Positions 12,386 to 24,981 of a DNA stretch of 64,000 nucleotides are shown piece by piece. How positions within the stretch are numbered: the stretch's first letter is position 1; each line of letters begins with the position of its first letter. The notes below the pieces were generated by a model that saw nothing but the letters and a program-made list of their open reading frames with translations, was not told the DNA's origin and made no database searches. Both the position numbers and the translations under genes were made by a program. This DNA is from Dallia pectoralis (lineage: Eukaryota > Chordata > Actinopteri > Esociformes > Umbridae): assembly GCA_029465975.1 (NCBI GenBank), contig CM055758.1:5984557-6048556 (forward strand), read 5' to 3'.

Positions 12386-15300
12386 TCAGTGATGGTTGGA
12401 AGGACAGAAGCCAGCTGCTGTGTCGGCCTGTGGCAAGGCTCCGTTTGGCTCCTGCAGACTGTGGATGCCCAGGTATCCCAGCAGGATTTCACTGCGGCGG
12501 TGAGACAAGCTGAGGATGTCTTCAGCCAGGTACTGGGTTGAGGTGAAGCGCACCTTGTCATGGTCAAACATGTCCTTCAGGTACTGCACTATTTGTTGCT
12601 ATGATTAGAGATTGAGAAAAAAGGTAAACATAGGGCAAATTAAATGAAAACCAGCGATATATAGTTTGATGCATTTTCATACAAATTATCGTTTTTAAGA
12701 GAAAATAGGTCAAAATGTCACTGGAATTATAGTCAGATTGGTAACTTTAGATGTGTTTTGTTAATTAATTTTCATACAAGTTATATCCTTTGGAGATACA
12801 ATGTTTTTATCCAACAGCAATGATATATATATAAATAAAAATGTAAAAAACATTCCTTCCTATTCTTTTTTGTTCTGAAACTTCGTAGAAGATTTGACAT
12901 AAAATCCGTGGCAAAAACTTTGTATCTACCAAAGAACAGACCCAGGTTTTATTTGAGCGCCTGGCAACACAGACACTCTTTGATGTGCCCAAGCAGATTA
13001 GATACAATAACAGGTATGTGGACATTTGCAGCAGGTCCTGTATCCATGTTAGGTAACACCAGCACAGACAGATGGATAAACCCAGTCAGTGACAGACAGA
13101 ACACAAATATCAAATTCCTTTGAAAACAAAAGAAGGTATTTGTGACCTCTGAACAAGTAGAATAATTGATATCTTACCTTGAAGATGGTGCACACTTCAC
13201 TTAAGTGCTGCCGCGGCCCCAGAAAGCCAAAAGCCAGAACTGGGCTTACGTGTTCTGAAATGGCGTAGAAGTGAGAGATGAAGCCATCAGGAACCATCAG
13301 CAGACGCCGTTTGGCCTTCAGAACGGACCAGCATGCAGTCGCCAGGGCCTAAAAATACACACACACACACACACCTTTTTGTTAAGTACATGTTCAAATA
13401 TTTCTATAACTAGTATTTTACATTAATGTGACTGCCGCTGAAATTATAGGAGTTCTGTGTTAGCTTATTGTGCTACCACCTTTAATAGCGTTACTACAGA
13501 TCTGTGTGTGTGTGTGTGTGTGTGTGTGCACACCGTCTCTTTGAAGCTGTCCGAGAGCCAGCGGTTACGGAGTACAGCCACCACAGATGAGGGGGGGCTG
13601 TCCAGGTCCTCAAAGGCATCCATCAGGATGAAGTCCAGCACAATGTCAAAGAAGTTCATAACCACCACCTGGGTAGGTCAAAGGCCACAAGAGTAGTGGT
13701 CAAAGTTCATAACCGACACCTGGTAGATTAAAGGTCACAATCGTGGTTCATTTGGGCAGTACTAGCCCAGATGTTTCTTGCATCAACAAAATCGGTGATG
13801 TTACAATTGAGAAGAGGCCCAGACACATGGGAGTAACGGCCTACCCCTCTTCCCTCCAGCTCCATCTTGCTTATTGGCCAAGTCTCTTCTCTTTGTGTGT
13901 AAAGGAGCATGTCTTCATAGGCTTCTAGGAAGGCTTTGGGACTCTACAGCAGTACATAACCAAACAAGGGAGACGTTGAGTTAAATGACCAGAGAAGATA
14001 CATGGTTTTGTGACAGAGGGAATACTGTTCAGGGAATACTGTTCAGGGAATACTGTTCAGGGAATACTGTTCAGGGAATACTGTTGGTCAGGGGTACATG
14101 AGTGTTGTCACCTTATTAGCTTTGGTCATGAGTCCAGTGATCATCTGCTTGCCGGACTCCATGAAAAAGGTCCGTTGACATTCATCCAGCAAAAGAACCT
14201 GTCAAAAAGATTTGGACTTCAGCCAACATACAGCGTAGTCACATCAAACGCGTGTGACATTGTCCATAAAACACTATTCATAAAGCACTTCTGACCTGGA
14301 AAGCTTGTCTCACACAATGGAGTTTGGCTAGGAAGTCTTGGTCACCATAGCATTCTAGCAGCTCCGTTCTAAATGGCAGATAAAAAAGGAACATGAAAAA
14401 TACATCTGGCATTGATATACATTTTCGACAGCAACGCAGGGGAGCAAGAGGATTTCGCTCGAAGAGCAGTATGACGGATTTGAACCTAACAATGACATGG
14501 TCCCAAAACCACCCCTTGTACCAAACCTTGCCTTCTAAGAACTCAATAAAAATGACAAATCTGAACCCAATGATCTGGTACTAGCTGATACTGACCGGAG
14601 CGCTCGACAGGGTACACTTCCTGCATGGACCAGTGACAGAGCCTCATCGTAAAGGGCAGCAGGCCTTAGAGGCTGGTACATCTCCTCCAGAGACAGGTTG
14701 TCAAACAGCTGCAGAGAAGAGAGGGAAAGGAAGTTCAGAACAACCGATAAATGATAGTCATGATTGTCATGATAGAGCCAAGTTGTGCTAAGGAGATAGT
14801 GTGAATGTATAACAGAGGGTTTGTGTGTGTGTGTGTGTGTGTACAGGAGAAAGAGAGAAAAGGGATTGTGTGTCTGCGTTTGAGGTGAATGAGAGATTAA
14901 CCTCTGCCGCTGAGAAAAAGGAATCATCTGAAGTGATCGTTGTGGCATCGTCATCGCGCCTTCTACTCTCCAAGTTGGGCATAATGAGGGTTCCCTCACT
15001 CTCTGCCAGTCCAAACACAAAAACAACATGGGTTGAATGCCTCTTTATGGTTTAACTCTGAGCCTAATGCCAATAAAGAGAATCAAAGTATTCTAGCTAG
15101 CTCCATGCTAATAGCTAATGCTACACAGGTGCGTTAGCGTAGCATGCTCATTACCAAAGTCTGCCAGCAGGCTGTCTGGGGGAATGCTGGTGCCAAAGTC
15201 TTCCTGTAGGTGGTATGCCCGGTGAAGGAGAGTCTCCAGCTTCTCAGCAAATATCTTGTTACGCGAATCTGACTGAAACCATAAAATATATACAATATAA

Positions 15301-18040
15301 AAAACAATACTTACTTAAATCTAAGTGGGTTGGCTGGGCCAATGGAGAGTGGCGATACAAATCAGAGCACGGGCTCTGACTCACAAAGTAAATTAAAAGA
15401 AACGATGAAAAACAAGTACTGCAAGTACTGTATATATATGTACCGTACCGTTGAGAGTGAGATAGTTCTTTGGCGTACCGTGGACTGGTTGGGACAGGCT
15501 GCCGGCACCTCTAGGGCCAGGCTGGTGCTAGCGTTAGAGGCGCTGGAGTGGGAGCGGTGACGGGTGTTCAGTGCCTGCTCCCACTTCTGTAGGGCCTCCT
15601 CAAACAGCTCCATGCCTGTCAATTTCAATGGCATATGAATGGAGGAATAGCATTTAAATGGTTAAAGGAATAACCATTTATGCATGAAACTTATACCATG
15701 AGCCTAAGCTGGACCCGATTGCGGCCAAACTACTCAATGAGTGTGTTTCCACCCGGCTCGGCCCGATCCAGAAGCAATCCTGAAGCAGCTACTCCGCGCT
15801 GCTTTCTAAATTTACGCACCTTGTCAAGTTGACGGATGCCGTGTCCAAGCCATGAGGTTTAAATGCTAAATGCCATTGTTTTCATGTTGCTCACATGTAA
15901 TATTTGTGAAATATAAGTACTAAATAACTCTGGAGAAATGTATTTTTGACGACAGTTACAAATCTTTCATCCACGTCGTTCATTACTGGAGTTTTAAATG
16001 TATTAACTTTGTCTGTAGACAACCAAGTAGGACATTACAACAATTAACACAATTAAACAAAAAGTAACATTTCGGCCATCTCGTGTATGGTAGGACCGCA
16101 AAAAATCTAAAAGAAAATACAAAACCAAAATGCAATTCAACGTCAGACAGGCAAAGTAGTTGATTTTTAGTTGTCGATCATGTGATCGCAATTCACAGCG
16201 CTCTGTTTCTGACCTGCTCCCGATGGACTGTGACACCGCGAAGAGGACGATACAAAGCTGCGCCGAAGCTGCACCGCACCGTTGCTGGATTCAGTGGATT
16301 TGAGGCTTGACATACACATTTTGGTTCAAAATACCATGACGACCCAAATTGTCACCATTGCCGCAAAAAGGCCACAGATGGCCAATCTGTTTCATCATCA
16401 CAATCTAAAATAGACAAGTGGCTTGGCCTGTTTTGTTTCTACACTCAAGACAGGGACCATCTCGTAAATTAATCTAATCTTTCATTTCAGTTTCTTTCCT
16501 TTCTTACAGTAGCTTATCAGTTGCCTGAAACGTAAACCCAGCCAGAACTCACAGTGTTCCTTTGTATTGTAATGCATGGTATAAAAAGCAGAAGTGGTAT
16601 TTCCCTTTCCAGTATGTCTGATAACACTACCTGAGAGCTGGGAGCATGGGAGGCATTTGCTTGTTGGAAAAAGATAACGGTGTGTCTAACTGAATTACTG
16701 AGAGGTCATTGTCCAGTTATCAATAGAAGGTCAAACAGAATACATAGACAGATTGCTATTATTCACATCAATGACCATCAAACAAAAGACCACAGAGCAT
16801 TCAGAAGAACTCTTCATCCAAATGTCCACTAATATCTACACTTGACTTGGGAAATACTACTCCTCATTATAAAGCCCATTGAACTGTCTGGGTTTTGGTA
16901 TGCATGAACAGGTTATTACCGATGATGTACAAGTTCTCCGCGTTCGCATCCTCCACAGATCCTGACTCCTCCTGCACCGGCACTGCCTCCCAAGGAGTCA
17001 ACGGATTGGTCGACTGGTTTGGAGAAGTCGGTTGACGCATCTGTGACACAATAAATTGCGAATAATTAGAGTATCATTCGGGATGTCATTGGAGCCCAAG
17101 ACCCTGAGCCATCAAAGTGAAGACAAAATCTGTCACTTCCTATTTGCTCCAATACGTCGCTATGGAAACCATTGAAAACATACAGAGGCTATGCTGTGGG
17201 AGGAGCTTGAGTGTTTGCTGGGGGCTAGAGAGGAGATGCCGCTCATGGTATCGTTGCTCCGCCCACTGGGGCTCATCATCTGTCGCCCAGGAAACGGACC
17301 ACCTGGGATGAAAACAAAGCAGTTAGCCTGCACTTTTCTCCCCCAAGGCATTTGCATGACAGGTGAAGAGGAGAGACAGGGGTAAAGGAAGGAGTCAGAT
17401 ATTAAACCTGGGGAGCAACATATGACTAGCGTTCCCGCTGGACCACATCTCCACACTCACAAATTCCATAGCCTGACTGAAACCACAACCAGTCGCCTCA
17501 AAACAACTCACCCCTTTTCAGGGTCGTCGGCCTTCCGGACCGGAGCAAAGCCTCTGGTATTCCCATCGGCTTCTGCTCGTCATTCACGGCTGTTGCTTGT
17601 TTGCGTTTGCGGCCGCGTCTCTTCATTTGGTGGGCGGTGAGTGCAAGGGCCACGCTCCCCAAAGCTGTGGCGAACAGCACTTTCTTCAGACTCGGAGAGA
17701 GCCTCAGCTGAGAGAATATGGACTGACAAAGGAAAAATGAAAGCACTTAAAGGACACACGCTTGTGAATATACGTATATATTTTGTGGGGAGAAACGAAC
17801 ACTTTCAAATGAATAACAAACATGACCTTTCTGTACCAATGAGCTTTGGACACCTTTGGTTTTGGCAGGATTGTTCTTTGCACTGTTTTTGAAACCAAAA
17901 CCAAACCAAAATGTAATTTCTTAATTGTCATAGATGTCATTTACCTGTCCAAAAGTGGAGTAGAGAAAAACAGGGATTTCAGCCACGGTCATGGCTAACG
18001 CCTGGGCGATAGACATCCCTTCTGCCCTTGCGATTGACAT
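12386..18040 (-). CDS. miga2: mitoguardin 2 (14 coding exons)
   Basis: Outer mitochondrial membrane protein that tethers mitochondria to the ER and lipid droplets, transfers lipid, and promotes fusion. Exons, in transcript order: 18040-17945, 17722-17512, 17302-17184, 17040-16920, 15615-15479, 15272-15155, 15002-14902, 14708-14596, 14368-14296, 14198-14112, 13943-13845, 13668-13534, 13348-13178, 12598-12386. All phases close, giving 597 residues (human about 593). The N-terminus carries the two hydrophobic anchors (AEIPVFLYSTFGQ and KKVLFATALGSVALAL) followed by a basic run. Exon 7 encodes TSDDSFFSAAE, matching the VAP-binding FFAT-type motif of the mammalian protein. The C-terminal lipid-binding region is well conserved (FFDIVLDFILMDAFEDL, VPDGFISHFY, RRSEILLGYLG). 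Introns contain CA/GT runs and a 14-bp tandem repeat. Confidence 0.95.
13501..13530. repeat. (GT)n microsatellite at miga2 exon 12 donor
   Basis: A GT run on the plus strand (CA in the transcript) begins just after the exon 12 donor, whose intron reads GTGTGCACAC on the minus strand. Confidence 0.85.
14018..14085. repeat. 14-bp tandem repeat, about 5 copies
   Basis: The unit GGGAATACTGTTCA starts at 14018, 14032, 14046, 14060 and 14074 with almost no divergence. It lies in the miga2 intron between exons 10 and 11. Confidence 0.9.
14821..14842. repeat. (GT)n microsatellite in miga2 intron 7
   Basis: Perfect dinucleotide run. The VCVCV-type reading frames it creates are not genes. Confidence 0.85.
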
Positions 18041-20101
18041 TTCAGTGAGCGAATGTCCACAGAGCCTCCGACCAGCCCTTTACATCGACTTCACAAAGGG
18101 CTTCCTTGATTGGACCTTCTTCGTTTTGTAGAAAAACCAGCACAGTGAAGTCCTGTGTATGAAATGGCTGTGGTCAGCCACTTCTGAGACAGAATTACAC
18201 ACAGTTCCAGCTTCAGACAGTAGTTGCATCCAGAATCCTGTTTTTGGATAGACAGCCCTGTCCACACTGGTTCTGTGGCCCCAGTCTGTTCGTTATTTCT
18301 ATTAAAAAAAAAAAAACTTTCATGAACCATGCACACTTAGAGAGAGGTCCCTTTGTTATAATTACTGTACTGAAGTGATTCACACATGAATAGTAAACGG
18401 ATATTAACTCTCCACTTGAACTTTGACCCGGTTCCTGCCTCAGTACGCGAACACGCATAGTTGAGGTTGCACTTGCTAGCATTAGCTCATAACCAGTATT
18501 ACATAGACAGGGATACATTCAAGAATAAACATAAAGTGTAAATTAAAACGGTCAAGGAGAGAACCCTGATAGCTTAGCTATCAAGTGGTATTAGAAGTAT
18601 GGGAGCTACAGTACTACTAGCTGACACAAGCCCTCTCACACAGCTTCTTAAGGCGATAGTAAGCCACTGCTGCTGGTTCACTTGTCCTTTGCCTCCTTAT
18701 AAAATGTGAGACTTACCTTTATATCAATCAGAAGGTTCTGGCTGCTACTGGAATAACACGACCTATGATTTGCCGATTTCTGACCACCTTGATTTAAAGC
18801 CCGATATACTGCTGGGCTGCTGCAGTCTAAACTAGGACTTTGATTCGTGCACTCACATTTACAGTAATGCAGGGATTCAATCTGACCAGGTTGTAAGCCT
18901 CAGTCAGTCGCTGACTCAGTACTAAAACGCACCATGAGGACATAAAAAGCGGTCTGTCTAACCACAAGCTAGTGCTAATACATGCAGGAGAACCGGGCAT
19001 CTAAATCAAAAGTTCGGCCAATGCTTAGCTCCACTACACCAAAACATTGGTCATTCAAGACACTGTCGAAGGGCATTTTCAGGCAGCGCCGCATTTGCAG
19101 CACACGCACCCTAGTATGATATTTGCTTCTGGGCGGTTACCTTTGTATTTTCCCGCACAAACGACCAATGACATTTGAGTGTCGCTGCGTATCCAATGGC
19201 AAAGAGGGACGGAGGAGGATATACATTCGGCATGGAATGGGGTCGAATCGAATATCGAGCATCATTTTTCTTCACAACCAGTGCAGCCATACACATTCAA
19301 GCCGTTCAGTAGTCAATAAAAAGTCACATGTATCCATTGGCCCGTGGTGGAAACCCTGCAAACGCTAGGGAATCATGGAAAGCTGAAGTTCTGAAAAAAT
19401 CTGAAAATATACATATTTGAGATATTTGCCTCCAAAGACCAGGACGGAAATTAGGAAATGAATAGACAGAGTTCTAAAGAGAACCACGTTTTCTTGACCG
19501 GTGTTTGTGATGACATGGAAGCCCGCTGGACTGTCTTATCTTATTAAAAAGATGATTTCTTTCTGATGCCCAACTTACTGAAGTAAACAGCACCGTATAT
19601 GTGTAGCTACAGTGTAGGGAATCTGCATTTTTTAATGCGACCCCCCCTAAAAAATAAATCTAACGGAAAATTGCTCAATACAGAGGAAAATTACGTTGTA
19701 TAATAACATTCTCCCATTATGTTTCACCCTCGGGAACCAAGGTACCCCGATTGTTTTCACCGACGGAACATAATATGCGCAACACGATTACTCATAAATA
19801 AGAATGAGGTTCGTTTTTCTTCTTTCCTTATCTGCGTGTTATGATATTGGCATTCAGATTGTTTTTTGTAATTCAATGTCTCGATAAAAAATATCGTAGC
19901 TACCATCATGGCAAAAATATTGGTCAGTGTGATATTATTTGCAGCCTTATTTACCTGCCTAGCTAGCTAGCTATTTTGTACGACTTATATGTCTGTCATG
20001 GGCGACCGATGCATAATTACACTAATGTTAAATATGCTATTGCTTGAAAGGCAATTATTCGCTGTCCACTTGACTAAAGTATTGTATATTCAACAGGTAA
20101 G
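18041..20101. other. miga2/st6galnac4 divergent upstream region
   Basis: Separates the start codons of two divergent genes. On the minus strand a good donor (AAAG|GTAAGTC) ends a possible non-coding miga2 first exon at 18717. On the plus strand a CAACAG acceptor sits just before 20098. No other coding exon is recognised. Confidence 0.4.
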
Positions 20102-20167
20102 ATGCCTAACGTGACCCTTCCAAGGGTGATGAAATCGTTCCGTTGCGGGGCCAGAGGTCGAAAATGA
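20102..20167 (+). other. short upstream ORF overlapping st6galnac4 start
   Basis: ATG at 20102 opens 21 codons and stops at TGA 20165-20167, which overlaps the main ATG (20164-20166) as ATGA. If this stretch is in the mature 5' UTR, it could restrict or couple translation of st6galnac4. Transcript evidence is lacking. Confidence 0.4.
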
Positions 20168-21638
20168 AGCCTCAGGTAAACATGACGACATTATGTTTTC
20201 AACTACTTTACAATTAGTGTCCATGGACATTGGCTACACTTATTAAGCCTGCAGGTCTCGTGTCCACAGAGGATCCATTGGGTTTGTCTGGTCATCGTAA
20301 CACTGTCAGTGCTGTTATGGTACGTCCACATGACCAGGTCAGATGGGTCCAACGGTATGGTCAACTTGGGCCTCCAAGGATACGTCAGGATTATCCCTGG
20401 CAGGATGGATCAGGCGAGTTGCTCATTTGCATGGACCTTCTTAGTTTTTCCAGTAATTCCAGATCCATTCTTTATTTTCCTTAACTTTCTTGCTTAACGA
20501 ACACCACCCGTCTGTATTTGCCCGTACCAAATACCTTCAGGCATGAATAAACACGTTTTTACTTTATGCAGATGGGACCACTTCCATACATTTTAAGGTC
20601 ATCGTATTGTTTGCCCTTACCTCTCCAGTTTCTGGACATGCACTGTCGCCAGTGTGCCTTGGTGTCGAGCTCGGGCCAGATGCGCATGGCTGAGCTCGGA
20701 AAGGAGATCGACCAGACGGGGTGTGTGGTCCGCATGAACAACGCCCCCACACAGGGGTACGAGCAGGATGTAGGGAGCAGGACCAGTCTGAGGGTCGTAT
20801 CTCACACCAGTGTTCCCCTGTTGATGAAAAATGAGAGCTATTACTTCGGGAACTCTGCGGACACCGTCTATGTGGTTTGGGGCCCCGAGCGGAACATGAG
20901 ACAGGATGGGAGAGGGCACATTTTTAATGCCTTGATGAAGATCGCCACGATCTACCCGCAGGTCAAAATATACATGGTGACTCGGGAGAAGGTGCAGTAC
21001 TGTGACCATGTGTTTCAGAATGAGACCGGGAAGAACAGGTAAATAATGGCCTCCCCAAACACGTAAGGGCCATCTTCGTTAGGTACAGGAAATGTTAAGT
21101 CGTTCTTACCATTCCATTTTGTGTGTGTTTTCCAGTCTGTTTTCTGAGTGAACGAGACCCTTATCTGTTTAAATGTTATCTAGAGAGTGTGAGGCAATTC
21201 TGCCATTGTTTCTATTGTAGATTTTGTCTGTTTCAGAATGAAGTCCGGTGCTTTTCTCAGCACTGGTTTCTTCACTATGGTCCTGCTCATGGACATGTGT
21301 GACAGTGTTAATGTTTATGGGATGATCGATGCTAAGTACTGCAGGTGAGCTATGTGAAAATCGTTTTTTACTTTATTTTGAATATAACTTTATTGAGATT
21401 GAACAGTAACCACACCGTCTCTTCACACAGCCACGCCGATCACCGTGATGTTCCCTACCACTACTACGAGAAGGGCCGAGTGGATGAGTGCCATATGTAC
21501 CGGGTGCACGAGCGTGCACGGCACGGTGGCCATCGTTTCATCACAGAGAAGGCCATCTACGCCCGGTGGGCGTCACGCAACAGAGTTGAATTCAAACACC
21601 CCCACTGGGATCTGCAGGAGAGCAACCAGGAGCCCTGA
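20164..21638 (+). CDS. st6galnac4: alpha-N-acetylgalactosaminide alpha-2,6-sialyltransferase 4 (5 exons)
   Basis: Golgi type II glycosyltransferase of family GT29 that adds alpha-2,6 sialic acid to the GalNAc of sialyl-T antigen on mucin O-glycans. Exons: 20164-20175, 20255-20413, 20629-21038, 21237-21344, 21431-21638, giving 298 residues (human 302). A short cytosolic tail precedes the signal anchor WVCLVIVTLSVLLWYV. The L sialyl motif region contains CRQCALVSSSGQM, the S motif region LSTGFFTMVLLMDMC, motif III PYHYYEKG, and the VS motif HRFITEK. Residues such as RMNNAPTQGYEQDVG and RVVSHTSVPLL favour ST6GALNAC4 over its paralogues. Exon 2 ends ATGGATCAG followed by GCGAGT, so intron 2 is inferred to be GC-AG. 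The paralogue st6galnac6 follows about 3.3 kb downstream. Confidence 0.92.
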
Positions 21639-21754
21639 ATTAGTATATATTGTTATTAAAAACGATTGTGTTGAATGTTTTCTGCAGTTCACCCGCCGAC
21701 CACAAGGTTCCATATCGTCGTATATACTTAATTACCTAACAACCCTCCTTTATA

Positions 21755-22589
21755 TACACTGACGAGCCAAAACATTAATAACACAGCTGAAGTGAATAAT
21801 GTTGATTATCTCCTAATGTGGACACATGTCATGGTTTGGGTAGATCAGATGGTGAGCAAACAATCAGTTATCTTAGTCAATGTGTTGGCTCCTGGTGAAA
21901 TGGGCAGGAGTTAAGACTTGAGTGACTTTGAGATGGCCTGATGCTGGGTCAGTGCTTTTGTCGAATTGGAATGACTTGTGGGGTGCTCCCGGTCAGTAGT
22001 GGTGAGTATCTACCGGCTGTGGTTCGAGAAGGGACAAACCATCGACAGGGTGTTCGCCGACCAAGGCAATACCATCAGGTCTATACCAAAGTCTTACTGT
22101 GACACAAGTCACATGCAGTGTAGCCGCCAGCTGTGTAGCTGCAGACCTGTCAAAGTAACCAATGATAACCCCTGTCCACTGCCGAATGGGATGTGTAGGA
22201 ACTGGACTTTAGAGTAGTGGAAGATGGTCACCAGGTTTAATTAGTCCTATTTTGTTTACATCACATGGATGGCTGTGTACAAATGTGCTGTTTACCAGGG
22301 GAAGTGATTGCATTAGGGTGCACTGAAGAAGACAATATGCTGGTGTGATGCTCAGGGCTATGTTCTGCTAGGAAACCCTAGGTTCAGGCAGTAATGTGGA
22401 TGTCAGTTTGACATAGGCAACTCTGCTTTGCTACTTACAGGATGTGAAGGATCTGCTGCTAGTTTTGGTTCCCACAGGACGTCTGCAGGGATCTTGTAGA
22501 GTCCATGGCATGGCAGGTTGGCGCTGTTATGATGTCTTTGTGGAGGACCAACATTATATTAGGCATATTGTTTTGGCTCAGTCAGTGTA
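21755..22589 (+). mobile_element. degenerate, internally deleted Tc1-like transposon
   Basis: Imperfect terminal inverted repeats are visible: TACACTGACGAGCCAAAACA at the left, and at the right end the reverse complement TACACTGACTGAGCCAAAACA. The inside holds scraps of a Tc1/mariner transposase. A helix-turn-helix (GCSRSVVVSIYRLWFEKGQT, 21981-22040) is followed after deletion by fragments resembling NWTLE-type sequence and a C-terminal ATGGCATGGCAGGTT region. Only about 0.83 kb remains, with stops, so it is non-autonomous and dead. It sits in the 3' flank or 3' UTR of st6galnac4. Confidence 0.8.
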
Positions 22590-24981
22590 TTGTGGTATTA
22601 TAAACATTATTATATCAAAGCCAGTATTTGAAGATTCAGTGTTGCCAAATCAAATGTGATTGTTAACATTTGAAAATGTTTAATGCCTTTCATTGTTTGC
22701 CTCATGTCTGTTTGTTTTTGCACTCTTGAGCCAATGTTTTTTGTAAATGATTTTGACACACTGATTGTTCAATCTGTATGTACGTGTATTACTATAAGTT
22801 GGCTGAATGATTTCGGCTGTCGCTGATGTCATAATATTAATTACAGTTTAATTAGATTTTTTTGGAACAGTGATACTCGACAACGGTCGCAGGAAGTGTC
22901 ACACATTAATGTGCCTTTTCCTTTATGTTTATTCTGCCTGTTATTTTACACATGGTGACTTTAGTGGTCGCACGCATGACTGGATGAATATTGTGTTATA
23001 TTTTTAAACATAATATGCTGTAATGTGGTCGTCTGCTGTTTACAACGTTTGATAATGCTACACTAATTTCAATGGACAGCCTCTTAATTGTCCAGATACG
23101 GTTTTCATGTGTTGACGATGTTCTTTGAGGCTATTAGCCAAGGGTCAATTACACTCCGTTATTTGAGTATGTAAGAATTGCTCTTGTACTGCCTATTTAC
23201 ATTTTTTTATTTGTTTTAAATTGTGCTACTATGTGTTAACTTTTTGTCCCCTCAAGAATTGACTGGTTTCCCAAACACTGAAAATGTAAAATACAATTTG
23301 TCAAAAATGTGCCTTTGTAAGTTATTTACGTCCGTAATAATCAAGCCAAAGTTAAGAAAATATAACACACTTGCACTTTGATATCGAGGCATACAAAACC
23401 GAATATTACATTCGATTGTTATATTTGCTTCCACATATTCAGATCGGAAATTGACAGTGCTGTAAAATATACAACGCCATAGAAAGCGAGTGGTCAAACA
23501 ATCTTCGCCTTTTCCACTGCAGCGCTGACATATTGATGACGCAGGCGAGTCTTACTACCATGGTGGCAGGATGCAGTCACAGAGAAAGATCAAACGCCAA
23601 TTATGTACGGATCTCACATAGACAAAACAGCTCATTGGTAAGCAATCCTCACATACATTGCATGTAGTAATTCTGGAGTAGATGCTTATTGACAGCCATT
23701 TTTCTGATATGGGTTATGAAGAAGCTCTATTTGCAACGCGAATCGTGATCATGCGTGATTTGTGAAAGAAGGCGTTAAGGGTCTGCGCAAGAATATTGTC
23801 ATGTTGCTGTGGCTTTATACTAGAGCATTTTCATGTTTAATATGCGATGTGGCATCGGATATTTTTTTGTCACAACAGTTGTCATGAGTGTTACAATATG
23901 TGCGAGTGCGACAGATACGTATTTTTTATTCTAAATCAAATGGGTTATTGCAAATGTATTATTTGTCAGACAATAAATATATCAGTGGCAATATGGAAAG
24001 TAAAATAAAAGAAAATATTTTCTTGAAGGAAAAAAAATTACTCAATATATCTACAGCCACTAGACAACACAAAGCCTTGTTATAGACAATACAATGATTC
24101 AGTATTATTCTCTAAGACCATTCTGACTTCAAATTCCGGAGGACGGATCTACATTCTAAGAGGCCCCTGGGCACAAGTTTCTTTGTAGGGGGTCCCCACT
24201 TCAGAACTCAGGCAACGTTCAACATTTGCACACACAAATTACCCCTTCCTGTGTAAAATCTCCCTTTGATCCTCTCAGATTATTAAAATCAAATTGTCAT
24301 GAATATTATCTTTAATATTGCCTCTCTTGCTTCCTTTTCTTTTGTGCATTTTTCTTCAAAGCAACACTGCTCCAGCATTTTCCGTTAATTATTTAAAAAA
24401 CATATTTTATGTTGAAATATACAGTACTGATAGAACTTGTACTAAGTATTTTACATCATAATAATCTGAATCATTGTCATAGCCTACATGTTGTGAAATG
24501 TGTATATATAACGTGATATTAAATATAAAAAATAATTAGTTAATGAAGTTTTTAGCAAAAACAACAGCTCTAACCCCATTACACTCACATTCATATAAAT
24601 ACTGTATGTAATATTGAGTATGAAATACATACTATTAAATAGATCTAATATCTAACATTTGTTGGTAGTTTGGAGGGCCTGGTTAAAGGGTCTGGTATGA
24701 TCGAGGGGCACCTGTATAGTTTGCGAAGGAACCCTGGTATGTGTTTTGGAGGAGTCCTAATGAGTTACGGCCCATATTCCCTGTCCATAATCCAGCTCAT
24801 TCCACCATGTAATTGTCATGTAAACATTGGCAAATATATATTGTTATAGTCAATAAATGCATAGACGCGAGCAGCCCAAAATATATTAGATGTGTTCACA
24901 CCATGGATGATTCCATTTTTGTCAGAGGTGGTAACCAGGAAAGCCCAGAGCATGTGATGTAGTTGAACCTGACCTGGAAGC
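22590..24981. other. spacer between the two sialyltransferase genes
   Basis: AT-rich, with no recognisable coding exon. The only structured stretch is about 23500-23637 (see the separate entry). Confidence 0.45.
23500..23637 (+). promoter_or_regulatory. possible first non-coding exon/promoter of st6galnac6
   Basis: A locally GC-richer patch with a CRE-like TGATGACGC near 23533, ending in a good donor, CTCATTG|GTAAGC. It lies 1.35 kb upstream of the first recognised st6galnac6 coding exon. The inference is from sequence only. Confidence 0.3.

Noticed and set aside
21978..22217. Helix-turn-helix ORF that could look like a small regulator gene
   Set aside because: It sits between matching inverted termini and resembles the N-terminal DNA-binding part of Tc1 transposase, broken by stops.
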